The position numbers and the translations under genes are program-made. Under the pieces are notes generated by a model. That model was not told the origin of the DNA and made no database searches. It saw nothing but the letters and a program-made list of their open reading frames with translations. This document shows positions 36,537 through 48,000 of a stretch of DNA of 64,000 bases, one piece after another (positions within the stretch are counted from its first letter, which is position 1; each line of letters starts with the position of its first letter). The stretch comes from Apiotrichum sp. Y4204 (Eukaryota > Basidiomycota > Tremellomycetes > Trichosporonales > Trichosporonaceae): positions 496,001 to 560,000 of the forward strand of contig JAMYHL010000023.1 of the NCBI GenBank assembly GCA_025531455.1, read 5' to 3'.

Positions 36537-37060
36537 CTTGCTCGCGAGGCTGTTGCCGTCTGTTTACGCCGCCAGGCTTTATCGTGCGCTCGGCTGTCGG
36601 TATTAGCACGCAGACCCTGGTGCCGTTTTGGGTGTTGTAGTGATTCAAAGAGATCAAGTGTGCGAGTCGCCACCTTTGTGTTCACGATGGATGGAGCGAG
36701 ACCGAGGTTCATCGTTGGACTGGTCCAGTCAACTCTCATCATTACCTCATCGTTGTTCACGATAACTTCCAGGTCCTAATGCAGCTCAGGTGTCCGAGAT
36801 ATTCACGGAACCAGATTTACTAAATGGTGGCAACAGCAAGACTTATTACAAGTTCAATGAAACAATATCCAGAATATGCCGTGTGGACCTCCTGTGGGGA
36901 CCTCCTGTGGGGACCTCCTGTGTGGACCTCCACTTCCCCTGATCCACGGACGTCACTCCTCACTCTCGTTGTCGCCCAATGGTGCGACAATCGCATTCGA
37001 CATCAATCACCAGACCACCAGACACTCCATTCCCGACATTACCCAGATTCTCTTCGCATC
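36537..37060. other. Divergent intergenic region, XPD / orphan
   Basis: 524 bp between divergent start codons; contains both promoters and a four-copy 13-bp repeat. No other feature. Confidence 0.55.
36881..36932. repeat. 13-bp tandem repeat, 4 copies
   Basis: Four head-to-tail units of GTGKGGACCTCCT (first and last GTGTGG, middle two GTGGGG), 52 bp in all, starting 180 bp upstream of the orphan's start codon. Confidence 0.85.
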
Positions 37061-37855
37061 ATGTCAAGCGATCAGCCGTCATCGACTCCACCACATGCTC
37101 CACTCCTCTCCCTCTCGCGCAACCAGGAGCAGCGGCTTCGCGACTACCTCGACGAGCGGCTCCTCAATCTCGAGCGCGACGACCGCAAGCTGTAGGTAAT
37201 GCTTTCCCACATACATAGATACGCTTTGACATGTAATATCTAACCAGCAAAACTCAGTGCTCTTGGCCCACTATCTGCCCTTGTCGCGCGACTTACCCCG
37301 ATCCTGCACTTGATACTGCAGATCCCGGCGCGCGAGCCGTGGAACTCGACCCGCGTCGCGTATCTCCTCAATTTCACAGCCGTGGCCGTCACGTACATCA
37401 CGGCTCTCCCGTTGGTTCACCTTCCAAAACGAAAGCGCGGGGATAAGGAGGAGGAGGACCAGTCGGTGCTCGAGGCGCAGTGGCGCGATGAGGCGGGGCG
37501 GTCGATCCGTTGTCTTCTCGACCTTCTACAAGAGACGGAGCGCGGGTGGATCGCGGTTCTTCGTGGCAAGGCGTGGGTACAGGGCCCTGGGGGTGGCTGT
37601 GCGGTCGACATAGACGGAGCGGGCACAGTGGATACCACAGCTCGGGTGCGCCTCAAGAGCATTGTGGATATCGGACGAGAAAAGATCCTCGCATGGGCGC
37701 GACCGTACGGTCACTTTGGCGGCGAAGTTATGGGCCAGGATGGTGAGGAGGGACAAGAAGTGCCCGAGGAGGAAAAGTCAGGCTGGGAGGCAGAAGTTGT
37801 GAATACCTGGAAAGGCATTCTCAAGGAGTTGGATTGGGACGGGACGGGTGCTTGA
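37061..37855 (+). CDS. Orphan protein, 242 aa
   Basis: Two exons, 37061-37191 and 37258-37855 (66-nt intron), in phase. The family was not recognised. It begins MSSDQPSSTPPHAPLLSLSR, then a helical charged segment (QEQRLRDYLDERLLNLERDD). Across the splice come ALGPLSALVARLTPILHLIL and a conserved-looking hydrophobic stretch (AYLLNFTAVAVTYITALPLV). A helical region follows (RDEAGRSIRCLLDLLQETERGWIAVLRG), with an acidic tail ending in WKGILKELDWDGTGA. The alpha-helical make-up suggests a small scaffold or complex subunit, but that is a guess. It converges on the KAR9 gene with 188 bp between stops. Confidence 0.7.
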
Positions 37856-38043
37856 TGAAATGCATACACTTGTGTTGTACAGCGAACCGTATTGACAGGG
37901 TGCTCGTCTGGTCATGCTATGTTGCTATGTTCCGCCGTTCTCAACTCTCTTGCTGTTCTCCGCAATCCGTCTAGGATTTAGTGCTTACTCTCTCACGAGC
38001 TCATCTCTTCTCCTCGTCGACGACCTCATCGGCCTCCTCCAAC

Positions 38044-40459
38044 CTACTCATCATCTAGGATTTCTTCGCTTATTTCTTCTTTCTTCCTCATCAGATATAT
38101 GGTCAAGTCGGTCCATGCTGATTATCATCAGCACAATACCTCTAACGTGGTGTCTCAAACCTACCTCCGCCAGCCCTGGCCATGGTCTTGACACGCTTTC
38201 CAGTATCCGGCCCCTTTCTCGATCCCAGCTCCAATAACTTGACGGATGTAGGGCGACCTCCCGAACCGAACAGGAACTCGCCGACCCACATTTCGCCTTC
38301 GCCCTTCCTTTGGCCACGGCGCAGCGGCGTGTCGACGCGGGCGACAAAGAAGTTCGGCTGTACTACGTCGAGTACCTTCTGCACCTCTTGATCCAGCAGA
38401 TCGTACCTGCTCGGCACAAATGGTGAGAGTTCCACATTTGCCATCGTTATGGAGGTTGAGGACATGCGAGATGAGGCACGGGAGACACTACCAGCGGCCG
38501 GGGAGCGGGAACCCCACGAGGACGGAGGAAGCCGGCTGAGCGTGGGAGCAAGAGACGGCCTCCCACCCGACCCAACTGATGGGCGACTTGCAGCTGATGA
38601 GCTGGAGGCGAGTGACATCCGCCCACCGGCTGGAGTGCGTGCACGCATGTGTTGTCGAGTACCAGACGGGGTGCTTGCGCCAAATCGGTTCAAGGGCGTC
38701 TGTCGTCCAGAGGGTGTCCGTGCGCCACTTAACGTGGAGCGTTGTGACATTTGAGACGGAGTGCCATAGTTTCCAGCAGACCGAGAATGGGACGGGGTGC
38801 TCATCACAGATCCTCCAGTTGTTTTCAAGGGCGTTCGCTGAGGAATGCGGCTGGAGTCCGGAGTTGAGGCGGGAGTGCTTGGTCGGCGTGTGCTCGAGTG
38901 ACTCGAGGCATGGCTAGGTGTAAGACTAGCTGTGTGACTGGGAGTGTAGGTCGGCCCATAACCGGAGCTGTGACTAGGACGCCGGGCATTGAGGCTGGGG
39001 GAGGGAAGTTCTGGAAGCGGTTTTGTGGAAACATTCCACCTCGGCTTCCCCAACGATGTTGTTGACGTGGATTTGCTGAGTGTAGCACGCGAAATGGAAC
39101 GGCGTAGGGAGCGCTGGGCGTTGGGCGTTACCGATCCAGTCCCGTTGCGCGAGGAGGGAGGTTGCAGCCCCGAGAAGGATGAGGGCGGTGGAATGCCGTG
39201 GTGTGCTGGGGGTATCGAGTTCGAAGTTGGGACCCCATTGTACATCCTGTGAACTGAAAGTCCCAGCCCACTTTCCATTGGTGGTACCTCCAGCTCCAGC
39301 TTGGGAATCTGAAGAACTCTTGGCGATCCCACAAACATGTGGTCGTCCTCCAACGTCTCAAGGTCGTCCAACTGAGGGTTCTCAGGGTCATTTTGGGCGA
39401 GCACTAGGTCAACTTTGCCATCCAGTTGCGTGAGATGCCTCTGTAAGGACACCCAGGCAGTGGTCATATCATTAAGACGACGCAACGCCTCTCCGTTCGT
39501 GACACTGCGATCCGCTATGCTTTTGGCCATCATTTTCAGAATCCTGTTCACGCTTGGCACATAGGTGCTGAGAGGTCAGTTGCTGCAACGGGCGGATACT
39601 CTTACGCTTTCAAACGGCCATGGGCAGCGGCCATGTCACGCAATCGCTGGATGCTGAGGGTGCTCTCCGACGCGACTACCGGCACCGACACTGACGAGAG
39701 TATGCGTCCCACATACGCCTACGGGATCAGTGTTTCGTTCGGGCATAACTCAGTACCAACTGACCGTGAGCTCAACCAAGCTGTTCTGAAGAGGATCCAT
39801 CATGCCGTCGGCCTGGTCAGCAGTCCTAGTAATGTCAATACTATGCAAGGACATGCCACTCACGTCCGAAAGCGAATAAGCCATGGGTCCTCCAGCATCT
39901 CTTGCTTGAGTAACGCGTGTTGGGAGGTGACTCTAGCCCAGTCTTTGCGAAAGTTGTTGTGCAGCTCGGAGAGCTCAATTGCCACAGGGACAGAAGCAAC
40001 CCGAGGGGCAAGGCTCTCGATACACTGGTTGACTTCTGAGAGAAGAGTGTCGAGGCGGGAAGCATGCGCTGATCGCATCGTGGGTGAATGACGCAGCTCT
40101 TCAATTTCATAGATCTTGTCGAGCACAGCACTCATTTCGCGCTGCAGAGCGTCCATTTCATCGGAGATCAATCTGGAGCGTGTGAGTGGCAAGTTCACAT
40201 GTTCAAGGCAGACTCACAGAAGTTCCGCATTCCCGCATCGTAACGGAGACCTCTGGGGTCGGCTAGGTGCACATCCGCCGTCCGAGTGCAGCTGCGTGGG
40301 GTTCGAGGAATGTGATGAGATTGACTCTCCACGCTCCCCGCGACTAGAAAATGTTCCGGTATGCGACGGAGCTGGAGAGCTCATGGGGTCGGTGGCCTCG
40401 TCCGACAGATCGGCGAGTGTCAACCCATCGAACTGCTCGGTTAGGGCAATCGTGGTCAT
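38044..40459 (-). CDS. KAR9: Kar9-family spindle-orientation protein with GAR-like domain
   Basis: Six exons: 40459-40218, 40172-39864, 39825-39765, 39718-39606, 39567-38165 and 38117-38044 (introns 38-47 nt), 733 aa. The first half is helical and Kar9-like (SDEMDALQREMSAVLDKIYE, ELHNNFRKDWARVTSQHALL, LEDPWLIRF). A long Ser/Pro/Arg-rich basic region follows, with SSRIPQRTP, an SxIP-type motif that binds EB1/Bim1 at microtubule plus ends. The last two exons encode a GAR-like module (DLLDQEVQKVLDVVQPNFFVARV to ARAGGAWTDLTIYL), a fold that binds microtubules in GAS2 and spectraplakins. The final 47-nt intron matters: unspliced reading stops at 38142 and loses the GGAWTDL end of the domain. The role, linking plus ends to cortical transport for spindle and nuclear positioning, is from the yeast family. 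Confidence 0.8.
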
Positions 40460-41352
40460 AATGGTGCCGATGTGACCGCTAGGTGCGACTGCAAACAGTG
40501 CGGTCGCAGCGGTTTGGGCTAGGTTCAGTGGTTGAATCTTGAGCGTTGGTCGGAGGTCCGTGAGGGGAGCGAGCGGCCGATATCAGAAGAATGGACAGAA
40601 AGCAAAGTCGTGAATGATGCTCAATCCATAAGGATGTCGGCGGTCATGATCTTCCAGTGAACGGAAGCAGCTTTGAGGACCTGCGGCTAATCCACGACTC
40701 GCCGCTGGTAAATAGATTCCAGAAGCGAGTAGTCGGCGCTGGTCCAACGTAGAGTGAGCGACGATAGCAGAAAGAAACGCAGATGGCGGCCAGACGGTGG
40801 AGTCGATGGGCCGTGGTGATGGGAGGGAATTGCGCTTGGATATGAATGAAAGAGTGTTTCTGGGAACGAATGGGTACCGCACCACGAAACAAAAGCGAAG
40901 CTGAAGAGGCGAGTGAGAAGGATGTTCGCAGCCACAGGAAGCGAGGCGCGAGCACGATCCAACAGCGCGTCGGACACGCTGGTTTTCGGTACAATGCCCT
41001 TGCAGGCGTCTGGGGACGGCGCTTCACAAAGAGTGGATTCCCGTTAGCTGGATCGCCGTTTGCCTGTGGATGTTGTTGAGCTTGACGAACGGAGAGAGGT
41101 GAGAGGAGCGAGTGAAAGGGAATGAGAAGTGTGAGATGTTGATATTCCCATTGACATGATGCACACATCTGACTGTCAACGCGATGCTATGCAATGCACC
41201 CCCATGCACGCACCCCATGCACGAGCAGACATGCAAGGTGCCGCGACGCCCTCGGGTACAGTACATAGGGCCACTAGGGATAAGTGGACGCCAGCAGTTG
41301 CCACTTGAGGCGCACAAGCCACATCATGCACCATATGCACCAGGGCACTTGA

Positions 41353-41381
41353 CATACTGGCCATACTGGCATACTGGCCAC
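41353..41381. repeat. CATACTGGC short tandem repeat
   Basis: Three successive units CATACTGGC, CATACTGG, CATACTGGC followed by CA, in the intergenic region. Confidence 0.6.
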
Positions 41382-42512
41382 CCATTCCCCCCAGTCTCTC
41401 CTCAAGCTATCAAGGTCTCAAGAAGCCAGATGGCCATGGCGCAAACAACCCTGTAGCCCCTCTTTGGCCCTGTATGCCCTGCACGAGGGCCCTGTGATCC
41501 TGTGATCCCGTGAGCGGTAGGAGAGCTTTTGGGCTTTCAGACTTGGCTTCCAACTATGGTACTATTGCATGCTTGTACTTGGTGTGAGTATGTAACATTA
41601 CATTATCTTACCTCCGAAGCCCAGCAGCTAGCAGGCCACAGCCCACCAGCTTCCCCCTCGTCGTAAACACAGGGATGGGATGGATGGGGTGGATGCGCAT
41701 GCACGCCGCGGCATGTTCTCGGGGAGGCCGGGAAGATAAACTTTGTGCGGGGGTCCTACGCGCTCCACATACACAGCGCGCCGCGAGGATGCGGCCCGCG
41801 GCCCGCGTCAACCGGACGCGTTTCAAATGCAGTCAGAGTATCAGAGGATCAGAGGTATAAGACCTTGCGCGATCTTGCGGCAATCTGCGGCTCCGGGGGG
41901 GTGCCGACACAATGACGTGTGTGAAAATGTTTTAGGCAGAGCGATCTGTATGGGATGACTGGATGAATTGATAGATGTACATCCGTTTTTCAGAAGGGAG
42001 ACGCCCACTGGCCACTGGCACCTGGGCAAAGGACTCTGTGCCTTGAATTCCCAGCCAGAGTCATGGCAACACCCTACTTCTGACCCCCCAAGCCAGTCGT
42101 GGATTACTCACCTCTCTGGAGGGGTGTCCAGGTGATAGCTGATAGCATCATTATCCGTTCCTCTCCTCCAATGAACACCCTTTTGCCCCTCTTGCCCCTC
42201 CGCCTCTGCTCCTCCAACGCGCGCCAGGCTAGTTAGTGCCACTGACGACTGCCCATCTCTGTGATTTGTGCTACCTCCGAGCCAGTAATTCTGTGCACGC
42301 ACGCACTGTGGATGGTCAGAATCTGGCCCGCTTCTCTGGTTCCCCCCACCATTCCTGCTCAACTGCCCTGGCACTCCGTCCCCCCCTTCGGGCACCATAA
42401 CCCACCCACACCCTTCTCTCTCCCCCGCCCCCCCCACACACAGAGCGCCCAGCCCATCATCACACCACATCATCATCACACCGTCTGTATTCATCACACC
42501 TCCCACCCACAT

Positions 42513-42559
42513 CCCTCAACCACCCTCAACCACATCCACATCCACATCCATCCACCATT
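42513..42559. repeat. CAACCAC / CACATC simple repeat
   Basis: Runs of TCAACCACCC and CCACAT units upstream of the PKA regulatory subunit start codon; low-complexity pyrimidine-plus-A leader DNA. Confidence 0.6.
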
Positions 42560-42796
42560 GGCCTCACCCATCCATCATACGCTCAGCTCCATCAGTGTCG
42601 TTGTTTCAACGATCATTCCACTGTTTCTCTGGATCAGCGCTCGGAATCTCGCCATTCTCCTTTACGGCCTCCTCCTTCGCAGCTCGCTCCCCATTCCCCT
42701 CCAATCCCTCATCTAGCCCTTCGACCCTTTGTCTACTCACACCCTTGCGGCCCGATCAACTTTCCTTGACTCCGTCCAACACTACTCACGTTCAGA

Positions 42797-44510
42797 ATGG
42801 CAAGCTCCAATCCGGCTTACCAGGCCATTCTCAACGAACTGAACCGCGACGTGGCCCGCGAACAACCAACTGATATTATTCAGTTCTGCTCCGACTGGTT
42901 CCAGGACAAGTTACGGGAAGAGGTACGATTGCAGTTGTTGTCTCTATCTACAGTTTCAGCCAGTTGACATGCTTTCACAGCGCTCGGGCTCATCGCAGCC
43001 TTCCTCGAAGCGAGACAAGGGTCCCGGCAACTTGCCTTCCTTCAACACCGCGGCATTCAACAGCTCGGAAGACGACACCCATCAACCGGGTACCCTCTCG
43101 CCCTTCTCCGAGCACGCGCCAGACGGACCATTCAGTGGTCCGCGTCGCGCCACCATCGCTGCAGGCATGGGTGGTGGTGCCGCTGGTGCAGCCCTTTTCT
43201 CGTCGCCGTTTGGAGGTGGATCTGCCGCCGCGCCGCCCCCGGAGGATTCTTCCCCGTTCAGCGAGAACGCCCCGAGTGGACCATTCGGCACAGCCAGCCC
43301 CTTTGGAGCTTCACCATTTGGAGCAGGAGCGCAGACGCCGTCCGCACCCGTCGGAAACGTCTCTAGCGATCTTGATGAGCACCATCTCGACGAGCCCAAC
43401 ATCCCGTCCTACGCCCTGGGTCGTCGTACCTCTGTTTCCGCCGAGTCTTTGGTCCCGACAAAGACCAAATCCTTCGACCCCACTCATGCGTTCATTGCTG
43501 AAGAAGATGACGAAGAAGGTTCTCAACCGACAATGCCTGTCTTCCCCAAGACGCCTGAACAACTTGCTCGTATTAGGGAAGCCATCAAGCCCAACTTCTT
43601 GTTCCGCAACCTGGACGAAGAGCAAGAGGCGGACGTGTTGGCTGCCATGAAGGAAGTGACCGTTGCGCCCGGAGAGACCGTCATCAAGCAGGGAGACGCC
43701 GGTGACTACTTCTACATTGTCGAGAGCGGCGAGCTTAACTGTTACGTCAAGCGTGATGACCTCCCAATTGAGACGGAAAAGGGCGACAGCCAGGAGTTCG
43801 GCAAGCGTGTCGTCCAGTACAAGCCCGGCGGCTCCTTTGGTGAACTGGCTTTGATGCACAAGTAGGTGCCAATCTGACTCTACATACTGACCTGCAGTGC
43901 TCCTCGTGCGGCCACTATCATTTCCAATGTGCAGTCCACTCTCTGGGCTCTTGACCGTGTGTCTTTCCGCACCATTCTTCTTGACGTAAGTTGATGCGCT
44001 TTGCGCACCCCCTATACTGACTCTCCTCTAGCACACGTCGCGCAAGCGCCGCATGTACGAGACATTCCTGTCCACCGTGCCCATTCTGTCTTCGCTCAAG
44101 TCGTCCGAGCGTGCCAAGATCGCCGATGTCCTCGAGTCGCGCACCTTTGAGGCTGGAGAGGCTGTCCTCCGCGAAGGCGAGGACGGCGACGAGTTCTTCC
44201 TCATTGAAAGCGGCTCGGCTGACGCGTCCAAGAAGATCAACGGGAAGGACACGGTCGTCAAGCAGATGGGCGTCGGGGATTACTTTGGAGGTGAGTTTGA
44301 ACCTTTGCGATCAAGTAGAGCATTGGCATTGACACCCGTGCAGAACTCGCGCTTCTCAACCGCCAGACTCGTGCGGCCACAGTCCGTGCCTCGTCCAAGC
44401 TTCGCGTTGTGGCGATTGGCGAGCAGGCCTTCACCCGTCTTCTGGGTCCGGCGAAGGAGATCATGGCGCGCAACGCCACGGACCGCTATGGCTACTCGGG
44501 TAGCCGTTAG
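42797..44510 (+). CDS. PKR1: cAMP-dependent protein kinase regulatory subunit
   Basis: Five exons: 42797-42922, 42981-43861, 43898-43985, 44032-44290 and 44344-44510, 506 aa, all in phase. It holds PKA catalytic subunits inactive until cAMP binds. The N-terminus is a dimerisation/docking helix pair (YQAILNELNRDVAREQ, IIQFCSDWFQDKL). A disordered Gly/Ser/Pro region carries two basophilic sites: RRATI (97-101) and RRTSV (190-194). The latter is the inhibitory site expected just before the first cyclic-nucleotide domain and, with Ser, is of the autophosphorylated type. CNB-A contains GDAGDYFYIVESGEL and GSFGELALMH...APRAATI; CNB-B contains GEDGDEFFLIESGSA and, across the last splice, GGELALLNRQTRAATV. 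Both phosphate-binding cassettes keep Glu and Arg. Secure. Confidence 0.95.
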
Positions 44511-44850
44511 ATGACAGTGAAAATGTCTGTGGTGTAGAGCGCGTTTTTGGGTTGATGCCGTTGGGGCGTCAACCTCTATGCTTAGTACTTTGTGATAACA
44601 ATATGATTGCCCATGTAAACGGTTCTGAAGTCTCCTACGTGTTAGGGCCGCTTGCGGTGCCACTGCTGCGCAACCGTCAGTGCTGGCCATGCATGAAAAC
44701 AATGATCAGTAACAGGGGGCTAGCGCGGCACGATGGTGAAGCCGGTGAAGGATGTTTTGTTGTTTTGTTTCCGCCAGGGACTGGACTATTTTGACTGGAC
44801 CATTTTGTGGGACTCCGCTTTCTCAGCCAGTTGCCACTGATATGTGTTTC
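44511..44850. other. Intergenic region ending in the retrotransposon target site
   Basis: 340 bp of 3' flank of the PKA regulatory subunit gene up to the retrotransposon. Together with 51492-51570 it is the original spacer (about 414 bp) to the GTPase gene. Confidence 0.7.
44846..44850. repeat. Target-site duplication, left copy (GTTTC)
   Basis: GTTTC directly abuts the left LTR; the same five bases abut the right LTR at 51492-51496. Confidence 0.85.
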
Positions 44851-44963
44851 TGTTGTCCGTCACTGTAAATGCATACTAACGGCCGTCTCGCGCGGCGCTC
44901 TTTTATAGTATTTTTCTCTATTTTACTACTGAACTGGCGTACCGTACTCGCTCGCTCTCGACA
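44851..44963 (-). repeat. 3' LTR (113 bp)
   Basis: Left copy, TGTTGTCC...CTCTCGACA on the plus strand. It contains TTTTATAGTATTTTT, an AT-rich core that may serve as TATA/poly(A) signal. Identical to 51379-51491 as far as I can compare by eye. Confidence 0.95.
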
Positions 44964-44973
44964 CTCCCCTCGA
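44964..44973 (-). other. Polypurine tract
   Basis: On the element's sense (minus) strand this reads TCGAGGGGAG directly upstream of the 3' LTR. It is the usual primer for plus-strand DNA synthesis. Confidence 0.75.
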
Positions 44974-45043
44974 GCTGAGGATCGTGTATGCTATATACTA
45001 CAAAATGCTATTTGAGAAGCACGGAATCAAATCTGAATCCATT

Positions 45044-48000
45044 TTAAGCAGGCGGGTCATTCAAACGCAGTTGTTTGACCGCAGCCACGTGGACAGTACC
45101 GGCCAGTGGTTTGGTGAGTATGTCTGCCTTCTGCAAGGCAGTTTCGATGTACTCAAGCTCAATCGTCTCAAATTCGTTGAGCTGTTCTCGTACAAGATGA
45201 TGTCTGATGTCAATGTGTTTCGAGCGCGCATGCATAGACGGGTTGTTTGCAAAGCTTATAGCTGCTTGGTTGTCGACAAACACAGTTGTCGGTTTGGCTT
45301 GATCGATTCCTAGTTCCAATAGGAGCTGTCGTAGCCACAGTGTTTCCTTCGTAGCTTCCGCTAAGGCAATGTATTCAGCTTCCATCGTAGAGGAGGCTAC
45401 GGTTTGCTGACGTTTTGATGACCATGTGATCGGAGATCCATGGAACTGCGTAATGTATCCGGTTGTAGACCGTCGGGTGTTCACATCTCCCGCATAGTCC
45501 GAGTCGACGTAAACCATTAGGCCATCGTTTTGGTGTGGTCCAAGTGTGAGGACCCGTGATTTGGTTTGTCGTAGGTAGTTTAAGACACGCATACCAAGCT
45601 CCCAATGTGCTTGAGTTGGAGCGTGAGCAACACGTCCAAGATATCCGGCCGCAAAGGCGACGTCTGGTCTTGTGCAGTTGGCGATCCATAAGATCGAGCC
45701 GACCAATTCTTGGTATCGTCCTGGGTTATCCATGACTTCTGAGTCATCGACTGCCATAGTTGGGAGGTCAGATGTTGGCAAGGGTGCCCTCTTCCCAGTC
45801 GTGGGCAGTTCATCTTGGTACTTCCGCAGTACTGTTTCGATGTACGCTGTCTGAGAGAGCTGGAAGTAGTTTGCTGTTCGAGTCGCTTTGATTCCAAGGA
45901 TATGTGTCACAGGGCCTAGATCGGACATTGTCCAGTACTCCTGTAGTGCTTCGAGGATTACCGAAGCAGCTAGTTCGTCTTTCGTAGCGATGAGCAAGTC
46001 ATCGACATAGGCTAGCAGATATGCGAGAGGCTCTTGTTGTTCATTTCGTAACACGTAAAGGCCCCAATCTGCTTCACATTTGGCAAAGCCAAGTGACATT
46101 AAGGCTTGGTTGAGCTCGACCCACCAGGCCCGACCAGACTGCTTCAATCCATACAGTGATTTGACAAGTCGGAGGCAGTCACAGTTTGGGTCCTCCAGTG
46201 TAAGGCCTGGCGGCACCTTCAGGTAAAGTTCGACATCGATTGTACCATTAAGGTAAGCACCTTCGACATCTGCTTGTCGAACAGTCAGGTCATTGGTAGC
46301 CGCCAATGTCAAGAGTAGGCGTAATGATGAAATTCGGCTGACTGGCGCAAATGTTTGATCGAAATCGATACCGGCAAGTTGGGAGAACCCTTGGGCCACC
46401 AGTCGTGCCTTGTATTTGCAGATGTTTCCATCGGCGTCTCGTTTTACTTTGAAGACCCATTTCGCGCCTATCGCTTTTCTTCCTGGCGGTAGTTTGGATT
46501 CGATCCATGTTCCTTTCGATTCAAGGTTCTGGATTTCTGCTTCCATCGCTTCTACCCAGCGTGGTGAATCAGAGGCATTGAGAGCAGCTTTGAGTGTAGT
46601 TGGGTCATCGAAGTTTTCGTATGCGGCTACTGCCGCTAACTGACAGATCGTAAAGTCTGTGTTTGTAGCTGCTGCTGGCTCCCCTGCAATGGTGCTGATG
46701 AACCGCTCTGGGAGACGTCTTGTGCGTCCTGAGCTTGTTGGTTCTAGTAGTACTGCATCCTTTTGAGAGGGTTGCGGTTGTACGTCTGGCTGTTTGTTCA
46801 GACGTGGAGAGGATCGAGTTGCGGTTACTTGCTTCCGTGGAATGGCAAGCATTTGAGACTCTGGTTGTTCGGTATTGGGTGGCTCAGCTGTGAGCTCAGG
46901 GCTCCCCTGAGGCTGTACTTCTGGTTCAGTGATTTCAATCCTTGGAGCGTCAAAGTTTGCCGGAGTTGACGGAGGTGTCTGTGGAGGTTGCAGAGGCTGT
47001 GGAGTTGGTTCTTTAATCATTTGCTGCTCTATTACGACTGGCTGCAGTGCAGGTTGCGGAGCAGGTTGCGGAGCAGGTTGTGGAGTCACCATTGGTGTGG
47101 TTTCGGTTTCGACGACTGGCTGTTTGGTTGGGATCGGTGTGACTGGAACCTCAGTCGTCTGAGTTTGGGGTGCGTAGGTTCCTGCTCCTGACAATGGAGC
47201 CAGTGGGGTGTTGACTGGTAACGCTGTCATCTCGACATCGGCACAGAAGTATCGAGATCCATCATGTTCGAAACGCACAAGCCATCCTGACATATGAATG
47301 GCCTGGGTTAGGACACATGCTCTCATTGCACGAGGTGTTTCAAATGACGCTTTGTTTGTCTTGCGAACCTGGGCATAACAGATGGTGCCGAACTCTACCA
47401 CTGAGTTCAGGTTCGGCTTCCGTCCAGTCATGATCTCCCATGCGGTTTTGTCTAACTCTTCGCAAATGGTCGTTTTGTTTAGAATTGCTGAAGCGTATTC
47501 AGCGGCACATTCCCAGTGGGCATGGCCCAGTGCAGATGAGTCAACCATGGCAGATATCATTTCGCCAATGGTTCGATTGAAACGTTCTGCAACGCCATTA
47601 TGCTGAGGGGTCCAACGAGATGACATCTGATGTATCATGCCTCGTTGACGGCACCATTCAGAACATTCTTCATTGTTGAACTCGGTACCCTGATCAGATC
47701 GTATGATCTTGATTGGAATACCAGACTGAAGTTCGAGCAGATTAATGAAGTACTTCAGCAGCCCGATGGCTTGGTTCTTCTGACGGATTGGAATAGCCAT
47801 TCGAACTCTGGTGAAGTCTGCGATGATGCCAAGGTAGTACTTGTGGCCAGACAGAGATTCCGCAACAGGTCCTTTCAGGTCGACATGAATAACCTCCCCT
47901 GTCGATGTGCCTCGTGGGGATGAGTTGTCTTTCGTCGTTTTTGTGGAACGCTGTCGCAAGCAAATGTCACAGCTGTCCTGCGTGAATGGATCGTTTTTCA

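Larger units (their letters stand above)
40460..42796. other. 2.3-kb divergent intergenic region, KAR9 / PKA regulatory subunit
   Basis: Contains both promoters. The PKA side (42380-42790) is strongly C/T-rich with CACATCCA repeats, typical of a leader. Short repeats lie at 41353-41381. No coding frame or RNA gene is supported. Confidence 0.5.

Noticed and set aside
38142..38200. Stop at 38142 as the end of the Kar9-like protein
   Set aside because: A 47-nt intron just before it restores the conserved GGAWTDL end of the GAR-like domain, with the stop at 38044.
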